Origin: an uncultured Selenomonadales bacterium
GTDB taxonomy: Bacteria; Bacillota; Negativicutes; Acidaminococcales; Acidaminococcaceae
Assembly: GCA_900315345.1 (NCBI GenBank)
Contig: OMYP01000013.1
Location: forward strand, 34,496 to 98,495
Direction of reading: 5' to 3'
Length of the DNA stretch: 64,000 nt
This document shows, in pieces, positions 36,924-46,420 of this stretch; position 1 is the first letter of the stretch; every line of letters begins with the position of its first letter. Position numbers and translations under genes: made by a program. The notes under the pieces are model-generated. The model saw nothing but the letters and a program-made list of their open reading frames with translations. It was not told the DNA's origin and made no database searches.

Positions 36924-37742
36924 ATGCACATTATCAACGTAGGACCTTACAAAGTAGGCCCGGGACAGCCCATGCTGCTGCTGGCGGGCCCCTGCGTGCT
37001 GGAAGGCTATGAACACAGCCTGGCCATCGGGCAGGAAGTAAAACGGATCTGTGAAAAATTAGGTATGCCTTATGTATTTAAGGCATCATTCGATAAGGCC
37101 AACCGCTCTTCCTACGATTCCTTCCGGGGACCCGGACTGGAAGAAGGACTGAAGCAGCTGGCGGCTATAAAAAAAGAACTGGGGGTTCCCATCGTCAGCG
37201 ATATCCACGAAACATACCAGGTGGAAAAAGCGGCGGAAGTGCTGGATGTATTACAGATTCCCGCGTTTCTGTGCCGCCAGACAGACCTGGTCTATGCGGC
37301 AGGGAAGACCGGCAAGTGCGTGAACGTAAAGAAAGGCCAGTTCCTGGCCCCCTGGGACATGAAGAATGTCATCTCCAAGCTGGAAGCGGCGGGAAACCAT
37401 GATATCCTGTTAACGGAACGGGGATCCAGTTTCGGATATAATACCCTGGTAACGGATATGCGGGGTCTGGCCATTATGCGGGAGTTAGGCTACCCGGTAG
37501 TCATGGACGCGACCCACAGCGTGCAGATCCCCGGCGGAAAGGGAACCAGCAGCGGCGGCCAGAGCCAGTATGTACCCCACATGGCCCGGGCAGCGGCAGC
37601 AGTAGGGGTGGACGCCCTGTTCCTGGAAGTCCATGACGATCCTTCCAAGGCGCTGAGCGACGGACCCAACATGGTGCGGCTGGACCAGCTGGAAGCACTG
37701 CTCACCGATGTGCTGGCCATTGACAAAATCGTTCGCAAATAA
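36924..37742 (+). CDS. kdsA: 3-deoxy-8-phosphooctulonate synthase
   Basis: KdsA condenses PEP with arabinose 5-phosphate to Kdo-8-phosphate. The 272-aa barrel shows [16 protein letters not shown] (19-34), [11 protein letters not shown] (about 52-62) and [16 protein letters not shown] (about 162). Whether it is the metal-dependent class depends on a Cys at the KdsA metal site; Cys24 in AGPC is present, and I have not resolved the class. It follows an 86-bp gap with a small hairpin (CCCTTATCATAAGGG). Confidence 0.96.
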   Translation: MHIINVGPYKVGPGQPMLLLAGPCVLEGYEHSLAIGQEVKRICEKLGMPYVFKASFDKANRSSYDSFRGPGLEEGLKQLAAIKKELGVPIVSDIHETYQVEKAAEVLDVLQIPAFLCRQTDLVYAAGKTGKCVNVKKGQFLAPWDMKNVISKLEAAGNHDILLTERGSSFGYNTLVTDMRGLAIMRELGYPVVMDATHSVQIPGGKGTSSGGQSQYVPHMARAAAAVGVDALFLEVHDDPSKALSDGPNMVRLDQLEALLTDVLAIDKIVRK

Positions 37743-37852
37743 GCAGCGAAGAAGTGACCTGATAAAGCAGACTGACCCGTTCTTCTGCAGTATGGCAGAA
37801 GGAAACGGATTACAGATTTACAAATGAAACCTATCGGAAGGACGATCATACT

Positions 37853-38827
37853 ATGAATGAAATGGAGACCGATGCCCAGAAAGTGCTGCAACTGGAAGCA
37901 GAGGCGATTCTGGACCTGATCCCCCGTATAGACGAGCATTTTGACGCGGCGGTGGAAATGATCCTGGCCTGTCAGGGCCGGGTAGTCATGACAGGCATGG
38001 GAAAATCCGGCATCATCGCCCATAAAATATCCGCCACCCTGGCCAGTACCGGAACCCCGTCCTTTTACCTGCATCCTGCGGAAGGGATCCACGGGGACCT
38101 GGGCATGGTGACTGCCGACGACGTGGTCATCGCCATGTCCAACAGCGGTGAAACCGGCGAGGTGTTAAACATATTGCCGTCCCTCCGTCGTATTGGCGCG
38201 AAACTCATCGCCATGGTGGGGAACGCAGAATCTACCCTGGCCAAAAATTCTGACGTGGTATTAGACGTAGGAGTAAAAAGAGAAGCCTGCCCCCTGGGGC
38301 TGGCGCCTACCTCCAGCACTACGGCGGCCCTGGCCTTTGGGGACGCTCTGGCCATGGCCCTCATGGGGAAGCATCATTTTACGTCCAAACAGTTTGCGGT
38401 GTTCCATCCCGGTGGAAGCCTGGGGCGGAAACTGCTCCTTACTGTGGGGGATATCATGCATTCCGGCAGCGAAAACCCTGTGGTCAAAGGAACGGCTACC
38501 GTGACCGAAGCCCTGTTTATTATTACGGATAAAGGCCTGGGGGCTGTTTCGGTGGTGGATGACAACAATATCATGATCGGTCTTCTTACCGACGGGGATA
38601 TCCGCCGGGGCCTGTCCAAGGGCGTGGATTTCCTGAAGCGTCCGGTGACGGAACTGATGACCAAAAGTCCGAAATTTATCACGAAAGAAAAACTGGCGGC
38701 TCAGGCCCTGCATATTATGGAAAGCCATACCCCCAAGCCCATTACGGTGCTGCCTGTCCTTGACGAAGAACGTCACGTGATCGGTCTTCTGCATATGACG
38801 GATCTGGTACGGCAGGGCGTGGTGTAA
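37853..38827 (+). CDS. kdsD: Arabinose-5-phosphate isomerase
   Basis: KdsD makes arabinose 5-phosphate, the precursor for KdsA. The 324-aa protein has an N-terminal SIS domain (about 40-170; GMGKSGIIAHKISATLASTG and MSNSGETGE) and two C-terminal CBS domains (about 205-324), the KpsF/GutQ architecture. Predicted zinc/active-site histidines lie in the SIS part (LHPAEGIHGDLGM). It is in the middle of a full Kdo pathway set. Confidence 0.96.
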   Translation: MNEMETDAQKVLQLEAEAILDLIPRIDEHFDAAVEMILACQGRVVMTGMGKSGIIAHKISATLASTGTPSFYLHPAEGIHGDLGMVTADDVVIAMSNSGETGEVLNILPSLRRIGAKLIAMVGNAESTLAKNSDVVLDVGVKREACPLGLAPTSSTTAALAFGDALAMALMGKHHFTSKQFAVFHPGGSLGRKLLLTVGDIMHSGSENPVVKGTATVTEALFIITDKGLGAVSVVDDNNIMIGLLTDGDIRRGLSKGVDFLKRPVTELMTKSPKFITKEKLAAQALHIMESHTPKPITVLPVLDEERHVIGLLHMTDLVRQGVV

Positions 38828-38909
38828 TTTGTTGTCAGTGTTCCTGATGACGCAACCTTACAGCGCTCTGCTTGTGCAGGTGGCATCGGCAGGAAATCTG
38901 GAGTAGTTT

Positions 38910-39476
38910 ATGAGTAATCTTTTATCATCCGATGAACTGAATAAAAAAGCTGTCCGCATTCGGCTGGTAGCCCTTGACATGGACGGCACCCTCACTGACG
39001 GAAGCATCAACATAGGCGCCGAAGGGGAACTGTTCAAACGGTTCAACGCCAAAGACGGTCTGGGCATTACTGCGGCACGGAAGCATGGTATTATTGTTTC
39101 CGTTATTACCGGCCGCAAGGGTCCTATCGTCCAGCGCCGGGCGGAAGAGCTGGGCATCGGGGAAGACGTGATGAGCGGCATCTCTGCAAAAAAGCAGGCT
39201 GTCCTTGCCCTGGCCGAAAAATACAGTTTGCCACTGGAAGCTATCGCCTTTATGGGCGATGACCTGAACGACCTGCCGGCCATTATGACGGCCGGTCTGT
39301 CCGCAGCCCCGGCGGATGCGGCGGAAGACGTAAAGGAAAGGGTCCACTGGATAGCGCCGCACAAGGGCGGACAGGGATCCGTACGGGATCTGCTGGAACT
39401 GATCCTGAAGGCCCGGGGTCTGTGGGATACAATTGTAAAAGAATATATGAAAGAAGAAAAAGGGGTCCGACAATAA
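38910..39476 (+). CDS. kdsC: Kdo-8-phosphate phosphatase
   Basis: A 188-aa HAD-family phosphatase of the capless C0 type. Motif I is LDMDGTLTDG (22-31), motif III is around KKQAVLA and motif IV is GDDLNDLPA (about 113-121). It removes phosphate from Kdo-8-P before KdsB. The stop overlaps the start of the next acyltransferase gene as TAATG, showing translational coupling between Kdo and lipid A acylation genes. Confidence 0.96.
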   Translation: MSNLLSSDELNKKAVRIRLVALDMDGTLTDGSINIGAEGELFKRFNAKDGLGITAARKHGIIVSVITGRKGPIVQRRAEELGIGEDVMSGISAKKQAVLALAEKYSLPLEAIAFMGDDLNDLPAIMTAGLSAAPADAAEDVKERVHWIAPHKGGQGSVRDLLELILKARGLWDTIVKEYMKEEKGVRQ

Positions 39477-40378
39477 TGTTGTATGCGTTGCTGAAAACGC
39501 TGAGCTGGCTGGCTTCCCATACGCCGTACAAGCTGCTGGTGAAGCTTGGCAAAGGACTGGGATACATCCTGTGGCTGGTTCTGAAAAAACAGCGGGTCCG
39601 CGCTGAAAATACAATACACGAACGGCTGGGATACAGCCGGAAAGAATCAAAAGAAGTTATTAAAAAAATGTTTGTCAATTTAGGCATATCCGGTCTGGAA
39701 ATGCTGTATATGCCTGCATTGAACAAGGATAATATCCGGGGGCTGGTCACCTTCGACCATCCGGAAATTTTATGGGAGGCCCTGCAGCAGAAAAAAGGCG
39801 TGGTCATGCTGGCCTGCCACATGGACAACTGGGAATGGCTGGGAGCCGCCCTGGCTCTGAACGGGTTTCCTTTAAGCGCTGTGGAAAAACCTCAGCCTAA
39901 CCGGGTCTATTCCGATTTTATGAACGAACTGCGCAGAGGCGCCGGGCAGGAGATCTTCGCCCGGGGTACCAGCGAGATCCTGGGCTGTGCCCGGGCCATG
40001 AAAAAAGGCCGCATGCTGGGTCTCATCGCTGACCAGGACGGAGGCTACGACGGCATCTTTGTACCGTTTCTGGGAAAGATGGCGTCCACACCGACAGGGC
40101 CGGCCTATTTTGCCCGCAAGTTCAAGGCCCCTTGTATCAATATCTTTATCATCCGGAAACCGGACGGATACGGGCACCAGGTGTTTGTGGAAGAACCCTT
40201 TTACTATGAAAATACCGGCGACCAGAAAGCCGATGATTATAACCTGACATTAAAGATGACACGTTCTGTTGAAAACATCATCAGAAAATATCCTGAAAAC
40301 TGGTTATGGTTCCAGCACCGCTGGAATACGCCTTATGAAGAGGTAGCAGAAAAGGGGCAGGAAAGACGTGAAAAATAA
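39476..40378 (+). CDS. lpxL: Lipid A late acyltransferase (LpxL/HtrB family), copy 2
   Basis: A 300-aa paralogue of the protein at 26280. The HX4E motif is ACHMDNWEWLG (about 109-119), followed by GLIADQDGGYDGIFVPFLG and TPTGPAYFARKF. The ATG at 39476 overlaps the kdsC stop; a longer frame from 39422 would add residues inside kdsC and is rejected. The 3' end overlaps lptC by 11 nt. It may be specific for the other secondary acyl chain (LpxM-like); the substrate cannot be read from sequence. Confidence 0.93.
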   Translation: MLYALLKTLSWLASHTPYKLLVKLGKGLGYILWLVLKKQRVRAENTIHERLGYSRKESKEVIKKMFVNLGISGLEMLYMPALNKDNIRGLVTFDHPEILWEALQQKKGVVMLACHMDNWEWLGAALALNGFPLSAVEKPQPNRVYSDFMNELRRGAGQEIFARGTSEILGCARAMKKGRMLGLIADQDGGYDGIFVPFLGKMASTPTGPAYFARKFKAPCINIFIIRKPDGYGHQVFVEEPFYYENTGDQKADDYNLTLKMTRSVENIIRKYPENWLWFQHRWNTPYEEVAEKGQERREK

Positions 40379-40934
40379 GAAAACGATTGGACTGGCAGCT
40401 TTGGGAGTGGCCGTACTGTTCCTGATCTTTGCCTGGCTGTTCTGGGGCAGTGATGTTCCGGAGCCAACCGATAAAGCCAAAAAGGCTGCTAACGAAACAG
40501 TAAAAGCTACAGTGCATGATACGGTGCTGGATCGGAATGAAAACGGGAAAAAATTGTGGGCTGTTAAAGCAGGAGAGGTCACACAGATCAGCAACGATGT
40601 GGTAACCGCCAAAAATCTGGAGGGTGTCATTTACCTTAATAATGGGGATGAAATGCATGTGAAGGCCAAAGGCGGGAAGGTGCAGATAAAGGAAAACGTA
40701 TTTGAACTTTCTGAAGGGGTCACAGCCCGTCTGAAAAACGGCGGTTTCCTGAAGGCTGACAAGGTGGAATGGGATCAGAAAAAGGATATCCTTACCGCTA
40801 CCGGGGCAGTGAAGGTCGTGAAAGAAGATATGCTGGCACAGGCGGAAAAAATTGTAACGTCAAGTAAACTGAAACATTTCAGGTTGAATAAAAATGCTCA
40901 TGTAGAGAGGGGCGGTCATTATGAAGAAGAGTAA
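40368..40934 (+). CDS. lptC: LPS export protein LptC
   Basis: A 188-aa bitopic protein with an N-terminal membrane segment (about 7-26) and a beta-jellyroll periplasmic domain typical of LptC. GTG start at 40368 overlaps the acyltransferase gene. LptC passes LPS from the LptB2FG transporter to LptA. Similarity within this family is low, so the call rests on size, topology and its place directly before lptA and lptB. Confidence 0.88.
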   Translation: MKNKKTIGLAALGVAVLFLIFAWLFWGSDVPEPTDKAKKAANETVKATVHDTVLDRNENGKKLWAVKAGEVTQISNDVVTAKNLEGVIYLNNGDEMHVKAKGGKVQIKENVFELSEGVTARLKNGGFLKADKVEWDQKKDILTATGAVKVVKEDMLAQAEKIVTSSKLKHFRLNKNAHVERGGHYEEE

Positions 40935-41802
40935 AACGGCGGTAATGGCGCTGTTCAGTTGCCTGATCCTGCTGTTCATGAATTGCGGGGTTCTGTTTGC
41001 AGCGCCGGCAAAAGATGCAAAATACAGCGTAGACGCAGAAGAAATCGAATACGACATGGAGAGCGGTGACGGCACCGCTGCCGGGAAGACCACCATCAAA
41101 CACGACGGCGGCACCGCTGTAGCACAGAAAGGGGCCACCTTCAACAGCAAGAACCGCACAGGCCACCTGTTTGGCGGCGTTACGGCCGATCATGGAGACC
41201 AACATATGACCAGTCAGGAACTGTTCCTCTATACCGATAAATATATTTCTGCCGTGGGCAATGCGGTGGTGGTCAAAGGGGAGCGTAAACTGGAAGCGCC
41301 CCGGGTGGATTACCATGACGACACGAAGTTTGCGGAAACACTGGGAGGCTCGGCCCGTCTGTCTTCTGCAGACGGCAGCTGGCTTACGGCCGGGAAAATT
41401 ACCTATAATATGGAAACCGGTCTGGCTAATGCCACAGGGGGAGTCAATCTGGAAAGCATTCCCCGTAAGCTGCAGGCTTCCGGTGACAATGCGGTCTACG
41501 ATGATAAAGAGACCGGATATATCGAAATGATCGGAAATGCGAAAGCGACACAGGATGGGAATACGGTAACCGGAAACAGGATCAGGATCACTAATACCTC
41601 AGGGCAAAATACCATGACCCGTGTGGAAGGAAATGTACGCATCGTATTAGTACCCAGAGAAAATCGCACTGAAATAAATAGTCCTGCTTTCGGGGAAGGT
41701 GCTGTGATGATGGCCGACGGAAAGACGGATTTCAATCCGGAACATAATCTGATGGATCGTGTTGCGGGGAATAAATCGGATACGGAGGAACAGGCAGCTT
41801 GA
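40921..41802 (+). CDS. lptA: LPS-transport protein LptA/OstA-like
   Basis: A 293-aa exported protein with a signal peptide (ending VLFAAPA, about residue 24) and repeated beta-strand units. These begin with [21 protein letters not shown] and recur as [20 protein letters not shown] and [15 protein letters not shown], the OstA-N pattern. It is larger than E. coli LptA (185 aa) and may form a longer part of the periplasmic bridge. It overlaps lptC (14 nt) and lptB (4 nt), so the three are coupled. Confidence 0.9.
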   Translation: MKKSKTAVMALFSCLILLFMNCGVLFAAPAKDAKYSVDAEEIEYDMESGDGTAAGKTTIKHDGGTAVAQKGATFNSKNRTGHLFGGVTADHGDQHMTSQELFLYTDKYISAVGNAVVVKGERKLEAPRVDYHDDTKFAETLGGSARLSSADGSWLTAGKITYNMETGLANATGGVNLESIPRKLQASGDNAVYDDKETGYIEMIGNAKATQDGNTVTGNRIRITNTSGQNTMTRVEGNVRIVLVPRENRTEINSPAFGEGAVMMADGKTDFNPEHNLMDRVAGNKSDTEEQAA

Positions 41803-42518
41803 TTATCGAGACTAAAAACCTGGTAAAGGTTTACGGACAGCGGAAAGTTGTGGATGATGTGAGCCTGACCGTGGAACAGGGAACCATTGTGGGACTTCTG
41901 GGACCCAACGGGGCCGGCAAGACTACCACCTTTTACATGGTGGTGGGGATTGCCAAACCGGATTCCGGCGTAGTTTTGCTGGATGGGCATGACATCGGCC
42001 AGATGCCTATGTACCAGCGGGCCCGTATGGGAATCGGCTACCTCCCTCAGGAAGCCTCTGTGTTCCGGAAGATGACGGTGGAAGAAAACCTGATGTCGAT
42101 TCTGGAGACCACTTCCCTGAGCCGTGAGGAGCAGGTAAAGAAAATGGACGAACTGATAGAAGAATTCGGCATCGGCCACATCCGGAAAAATCTTGGGACC
42201 GCCCTGTCTGGCGGAGAGCGGCGCCGTGTGGAAATTGCCCGTTCACTGGCTACGGATCCGGCGTTCATCCTTCTGGATGAGCCCTTTGCCGGCATCGACC
42301 CCATCGCCGTGGCAGATATTCAGGGGATGATTGCCCATCTGGCCAAACGGGGAATCGGCATCCTGATCACCGACCATAATGTGCGGGAGACCCTCAGTAT
42401 CGTAGATAAAGCCTATATTCTGGCCAGTGGGAAGGTCCTTCTCCATGGTGACAGCGAAAGCATCGCCAAAGATCCTATAGCCAGAAAATATTATCTGGGC
42501 GAAAACTTCAGGATGTAG
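41799..42518 (+). CDS. lptB: LPS export ABC transporter ATPase
   Basis: A 239-aa ATPase with Walker [10 protein letters not shown] (about 35-43), Q-loop [13 protein letters not shown] (about 84-96, the LptB signature), [13 protein letters not shown] and [11 protein letters not shown]. It powers extraction of LPS from the inner membrane. TTG at 41799 is taken as start, overlapping the lptA stop (TTGA); no better start gives the conserved N terminus. Confidence 0.96.
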   Translation: MIIETKNLVKVYGQRKVVDDVSLTVEQGTIVGLLGPNGAGKTTTFYMVVGIAKPDSGVVLLDGHDIGQMPMYQRARMGIGYLPQEASVFRKMTVEENLMSILETTSLSREEQVKKMDELIEEFGIGHIRKNLGTALSGGERRRVEIARSLATDPAFILLDEPFAGIDPIAVADIQGMIAHLAKRGIGILITDHNVRETLSIVDKAYILASGKVLLHGDSESIAKDPIARKYYLGENFRM

Positions 42519-42528
42519 GGGGATACAA

Positions 42529-43620
42529 ATGCGCGTACGTTTATTAGATAAATATGTATTAAAGGAACTCCTTTATCCTTTCATCTTTGGCGTAGCATCC
42601 TTTTCCAGTATATTTATCGCCAGCAGTATGCTGTTCAAGATCGTTAAATACATCACCACATACGGGGCATCAGGATCGGCTGTTGCCCGGATGTTTCTTT
42701 ACAGCATGCCGGAAGTGATCAACTATACGTTCCCCATGTCCGTATTGCTGGCGACACTGATGGCTTTCGGAAAACTGTCCGGCAGCAGTGAAATCGTGGC
42801 TATGAAATCGGGGGGCGTCAGCTATTACCGTATCGTAGCCCCTGTGGTGGTAGTGGGTTTCATTGTCAGCATGTTTTCCGTAATATGGGCGGAAAAAGTA
42901 GTGCCCCCCTCAAAACATGAAGCAAAACGGATACTGGAGATGGAGATTCGGGGCGATGTGAAACCCAAGACTCAGGAGCACGTGGTAATAAAGACACTGA
43001 GCGGTGGGGCCCAGCGAATCACCTATGCCCGTTCCTTTGATGAAAAAACCGGCATCATGCAGGATGTGACCATCGAAGAGTTTTCCAATAACAAATTAAG
43101 CCGGGTGCAGACGGCTCAAACGGCAAAATGGGAAAATGGTGCATGGGTATTGAGTAACGGGGTCATCTTTACCATGGATGAACAAGACGGAATTGCCAGC
43201 AGGGCAACCTTTTCAAAGCAGGTGATTCCCCTGCGGACCACTCCTAGGGAAATCAGCTGGGAACAGAAGGAGGCGGATGAAATGACCCTGGGCGAGCTGC
43301 GGGGTTACATCCAGGTCCTGGAAAGGCAAAAACTGCCCACATCGTATTACTGGACGGAAATCTTCATGCGTTTTGCCATACCTCTGGCCAGTTTCGTCTT
43401 TGCCCTGCTGGGGGCCCCGCTGGGCACACAGCGTCAGCGCAGCGGTTCTTCCATCGGTCTGGGCATCAGCGTAATCGTTATTTTTGTTTATTACGGTATC
43501 ATGGCTTTTGCTACCGGCTTGGGGAAAGGCGGCGTGATCCCGCCGTTTCTGGCGGCCATGTCCTCCAATATTGTCTGCCTGATTGCAGGCATCATTTTGC
43601 TGAAAAAAGCAGATTACTAA
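42529..43620 (+). CDS. LptF/LptG-family permease
   Basis: A 363-aa protein with three N-terminal and three C-terminal membrane segments (about 15-115 and 270-360) around a periplasmic beta-jellyroll, the LptF/LptG fold. It follows lptB by 10 nt. The E. coli transporter uses two different permeases, but only one gene is here; either the protein homodimerises or the second is elsewhere. GATACAAATG with GTAGGGGG upstream gives a good start. Confidence 0.92.
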   Translation: MRVRLLDKYVLKELLYPFIFGVASFSSIFIASSMLFKIVKYITTYGASGSAVARMFLYSMPEVINYTFPMSVLLATLMAFGKLSGSSEIVAMKSGGVSYYRIVAPVVVVGFIVSMFSVIWAEKVVPPSKHEAKRILEMEIRGDVKPKTQEHVVIKTLSGGAQRITYARSFDEKTGIMQDVTIEEFSNNKLSRVQTAQTAKWENGAWVLSNGVIFTMDEQDGIASRATFSKQVIPLRTTPREISWEQKEADEMTLGELRGYIQVLERQKLPTSYYWTEIFMRFAIPLASFVFALLGAPLGTQRQRSGSSIGLGISVIVIFVYYGIMAFATGLGKGGVIPPFLAAMSSNIVCLIAGIILLKKADY

Positions 43621-43750
43621 GCAGGTTGCTGAGAAGGTCGGATCATCCGGAAACCGGAAAAGTGAAACACAGGATCCCTGCGTTTAGGCGGCTCAGTGTA
43701 TCTGTATGAAATCTGAAATCATCTTTTGAAAGGAAGCGGAACGTAACACT

Positions 43751-44950
43751 ATGTTTGGCATTCGTCTGATATTCCTGCTGGCTGTGTTGGGCGGCGTCAT
43801 TGCGTTCATCGCGGATAAGCTGGGAAGCAAAATCGGGAAAAAGAAACTTCGCATATTTGGTCTCCGTCCTCATGATACTTCGGTATTACTGACGGTCCTT
43901 TCCGGCGTGCTGATTTCCCTGTTTTCCATGGGGATCCTGGCCGTTTCTTCGGAAAGCGCCAGAACCGCCCTTTTTGGCATGGAAAAACTGCAAAAGGAAC
44001 TACAGCAGTTAAACACGGAAAAAGGAACCGTAGAAGAAGAATATAATAAAGCCATGGAATCGTTGCAGCAGAAAAACGAGGCCATTGCCGGTCTGGACCT
44101 GAAGATTAAAGAGTCTAATGCCGCCCAGGCTGCCGCGGAAAAAAGCCTGCAGCAGGCAAACGAGAACCTGAGCGCCGTGCAGGGCCAGTATCAGGAAACC
44201 CAGGGCGCGCTGGTTACGGCCCGCAGCGAAGTACAGTCTCTGACAGAAGCCCGTGACAAGCTGAACGCCGAAATCGAGGGCCTTAAACAGGAAACGAAAG
44301 ACCTGCAGCAAGGCCTGGCCGTTATGCGGGGCGGACAGATGATGTACCGGAGCGGAGAAATCGTATTTGCCGGCGTACTGCAGGGAGGGCTTCCGGAAGA
44401 AGAAAACATGAAGCAGATCAATTGGATGCTTGATGGAGCCAACACAGCAGCCATGAACCGGATCGGCCTGGACAGCAGCTCAAAAGCTGAAGTGGTATGG
44501 CTGACCCGGGAAGAAGTGGAAAGACTGAAGGATCTTCTGGGGAAAGCCAAAGGCAACGTATTGGTCAGGGTCCGTTCCGTTGCAAACACGGTGATTGGAC
44601 AGCCGGTGCTCTGCGGCATGGAAGTGATCCCCAACCAGGTGATTTTTAAAGACGGTAAAAAGATCCATGAAAAAGTCATCGATCTGGCAGATAAAACGAC
44701 CAATGCAGACCAGGCCTTAATGACATTTTTACAGGAAATCAACGAGCGTTCAGTTAAAGAAGGCGTACTTCCCGATCCTATGACAGGCAAAGTGGGGAAT
44801 ATCAATGCGGTCACCGTGGTGGATACCGTAACCAAAATGCAGAAGATGGGCGGAAAGATACGCCTTACCGGGTATGCGGACGGGGATATCACCACAGCAG
44901 GTCCTGTCCAGTTGCGGCTGAGTATAGAAAAAGCCGCCGGCCAGCCATAA
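43751..44950 (+). CDS. DUF3084 membrane coiled-coil protein
   Basis: A 399-aa protein: two N-terminal membrane segments (about 3-22 and 40-62), a long Gln/Glu/Ala coiled coil (about 75-195), and a C-terminal globular domain. The overall form matches DUF3084 proteins of diderm Firmicutes and cyanobacteria, whose function is unknown. It follows the Lpt genes after 130 bp and precedes a RuvC-fold gene by 8 nt. A structural role in the envelope is plausible but unproven. Confidence 0.82.
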   Translation: MFGIRLIFLLAVLGGVIAFIADKLGSKIGKKKLRIFGLRPHDTSVLLTVLSGVLISLFSMGILAVSSESARTALFGMEKLQKELQQLNTEKGTVEEEYNKAMESLQQKNEAIAGLDLKIKESNAAQAAAEKSLQQANENLSAVQGQYQETQGALVTARSEVQSLTEARDKLNAEIEGLKQETKDLQQGLAVMRGGQMMYRSGEIVFAGVLQGGLPEEENMKQINWMLDGANTAAMNRIGLDSSSKAEVVWLTREEVERLKDLLGKAKGNVLVRVRSVANTVIGQPVLCGMEVIPNQVIFKDGKKIHEKVIDLADKTTNADQALMTFLQEINERSVKEGVLPDPMTGKVGNINAVTVVDTVTKMQKMGGKIRLTGYADGDITTAGPVQLRLSIEKAAGQP

Positions 44951-44958
44951 GGTGCCTC

Positions 44959-45441
44959 ATGAAGGAATCAGGGAATCAGCTGGCTACAAACAGAGAGAAA
45001 TATTATCTTGGAATCGATCCAGGACGGGACAAGACCGGTGTCGCGCTGGTAACCGCGTCCGGAGAAATTTTGGCGGTGCAGGTGATCCGCACCCGGAGCT
45101 TCACCGACGCATTGCAGAAATTCCTGTTGGAAAAACTGCAGGTAACCAACTTCTGGGGCCTACGGAAAAAACTGCAGGCTGTGGTCATCGGCAACGGAAC
45201 CAACAGCGAGACCCATAAACAGTGGGTGGCCCGTGCCTTGCCAGGCTTTACGGTCTACGAAGTGGATGAGACCCGTTCTACGGAAGAAGCCCGGGATCTG
45301 TACTGGGAACTGTTTCCCCCAAAAGGCTGGCGGAAGCTGATCCCCCTGGGGCTGCAGGTGCCGCCGGAACCCTTGGACGGCCTGGCCGCCGTGGTTCAGG
45401 TAAGGCGCTTTCTACAGCAACAAAAAGAAGTATCGAAATGA
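44959..45441 (+). CDS. RuvC/YqgF-fold (RNase H-like) protein
   Basis: A 160-aa protein opening with YYLGIDPGRDKTGVALVTA, the RNase H-like nuclease motif of YqgF/RuvC families. A central VVIGNGTNSETHKQW and a later EVDETRSTEEARDLY supply further acidic residues. Some relatives process 16S rRNA or resolve junctions. It is less similar to standard YqgF than usual, so the specific substrate is left open. It starts 8 nt after the DUF3084 gene. Confidence 0.78.
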   Translation: MKESGNQLATNREKYYLGIDPGRDKTGVALVTASGEILAVQVIRTRSFTDALQKFLLEKLQVTNFWGLRKKLQAVVIGNGTNSETHKQWVARALPGFTVYEVDETRSTEEARDLYWELFPPKGWRKLIPLGLQVPPEPLDGLAAVVQVRRFLQQQKEVSK

Positions 45442-45539
45442 AAAAATCATTATAGAAAAAAGGAAATGCCGCTTAACCGGCAAACGGTTCCGGAAACGGG
45501 CCAAAGTTTACGCAGTGTGGCATTATAAGGAAGCAGAAT

Positions 45540-46175
45540 ATGGCAGAAACAGTTTTTGCAGAACAGCAAGTAAACGAGTTCATATATGACCTGAATTCCT
45601 CCAAACCCATGCCGGGGGGAGGAAGCGCAGCCGCTCTTTGCGGGGCCATGGCCGCCGCCCTGACAGGCATGTCGGCCCACATGACGGTGGGAAAGAAAAA
45701 ATACGCCGCTGTGGACGCAAAGATGCAGGGCATTATTATGCTCACGGAAGAGCTGCAGGAAGAAATGATGAACTTTGCTCAGGAAGATGCGGATATGTAT
45801 TCCCTGGTGCTGGATGCATACAAGCTTCCGAAAAAAACGGCGGAAGAAGCAGAGCGCAGGAACCTGGCTATTGACGATGCCAGCCGGACGGCAGTGTATT
45901 CTTCCCTGAAGGTGACCAGAGCCTGCAACCGGATCATGAAGCTGGCTTATACTGTGGTAACGGAAGGCAACCGGATGCTGGTGACCGACGGAGGCGCATC
46001 GGCCCTGCTGGCCCGTGCCTGTCAGCGGGTTGCCGCCTACAATGTAAAGATCAACCTGGGCGGCGTGGCCGACCCGTTCTTTAAAGCCAGGGCGCAACAG
46101 GAACTGGAGCGACAGCTGGCGGATGGAAAAGCACTGGAAGAAGAAGTTCTGAAAGAAGTAGATGCCCGGCTGTAA
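45540..46175 (+). CDS. Cyclodeaminase/cyclohydrolase family protein
   Basis: A 211-aa, all-helical protein with PGGGSAAALCGAMAAAL (25-41) and the C-terminal NVKINLGGV region typical of the FTCD cyclodeaminase / methenyl-THF cyclohydrolase (FchA) family. It probably acts in folate one-carbon transfer during histidine or purine breakdown, fitting an amino-acid fermenter. It stands alone, not beside other folate genes, so the exact reaction is uncertain. Confidence 0.88.
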   Translation: MAETVFAEQQVNEFIYDLNSSKPMPGGGSAAALCGAMAAALTGMSAHMTVGKKKYAAVDAKMQGIIMLTEELQEEMMNFAQEDADMYSLVLDAYKLPKKTAEEAERRNLAIDDASRTAVYSSLKVTRACNRIMKLAYTVVTEGNRMLVTDGGASALLARACQRVAAYNVKINLGGVADPFFKARAQQELERQLADGKALEEEVLKEVDARL

Positions 46176-46208
46176 TTTTTGCTTTACCGTTTCGTGATCG
46201 TTACTTCA

Positions 46209-46237
46209 TTGACATAAGCCAAAATTTTTATTATAAT
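46209..46237 (+). promoter_or_regulatory. Consensus promoter of tRNA-Ser
   Basis: A perfect TTGACA (46209-46214), 17-nt spacer and TATAAT (46232-46237), about 15 bp before the tRNA. Confidence 0.92.
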
Positions 46238-46252
46238 TTTAACTGTACTTTC

Positions 46253-46340
46253 GGAGAGGTGGTCGAGTGGTTTAAGGCTCTGGTCTTGAAAACCAGCGAG
46301 GTGCAAGCCTCCGTGGGTTCGAATCCCACCCTCTCCGCCA
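46253..46340 (+). tRNA. tRNA-Ser (anticodon UGA)
   Basis: An 88-nt class II tRNA. The acceptor stem GGAGAGG pairs with CCTCTCC, the anticodon loop is CTTGAAA with TGA, the variable arm is long (about GCGAGGTGCAAGCCTCC), the T-loop is GGTTCGAATCC, and CCA is encoded. It decodes UCA. Confidence 0.97.
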
Positions 46341-46353
46341 TAAATGGGAAATA

Positions 46354-46403
46354 AAAACGCTGTGAGATATACCCCGAAGAGGGTGTAATTCTCACAGCGT
46401 TTT
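46354..46403. terminator. Bidirectional terminator between tRNA-Ser and epsC
   Basis: AAAACGCTGTGAGA (46354-46367) is perfectly complementary to TCTCACAGCGTTTT (46390-46403), with A/T runs on both sides. It ends both the tRNA transcript and the opposing serine acetyltransferase transcript. Confidence 0.85.
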
Positions 46404-46420
46404 ACAGTTTTTGCAGTGAA

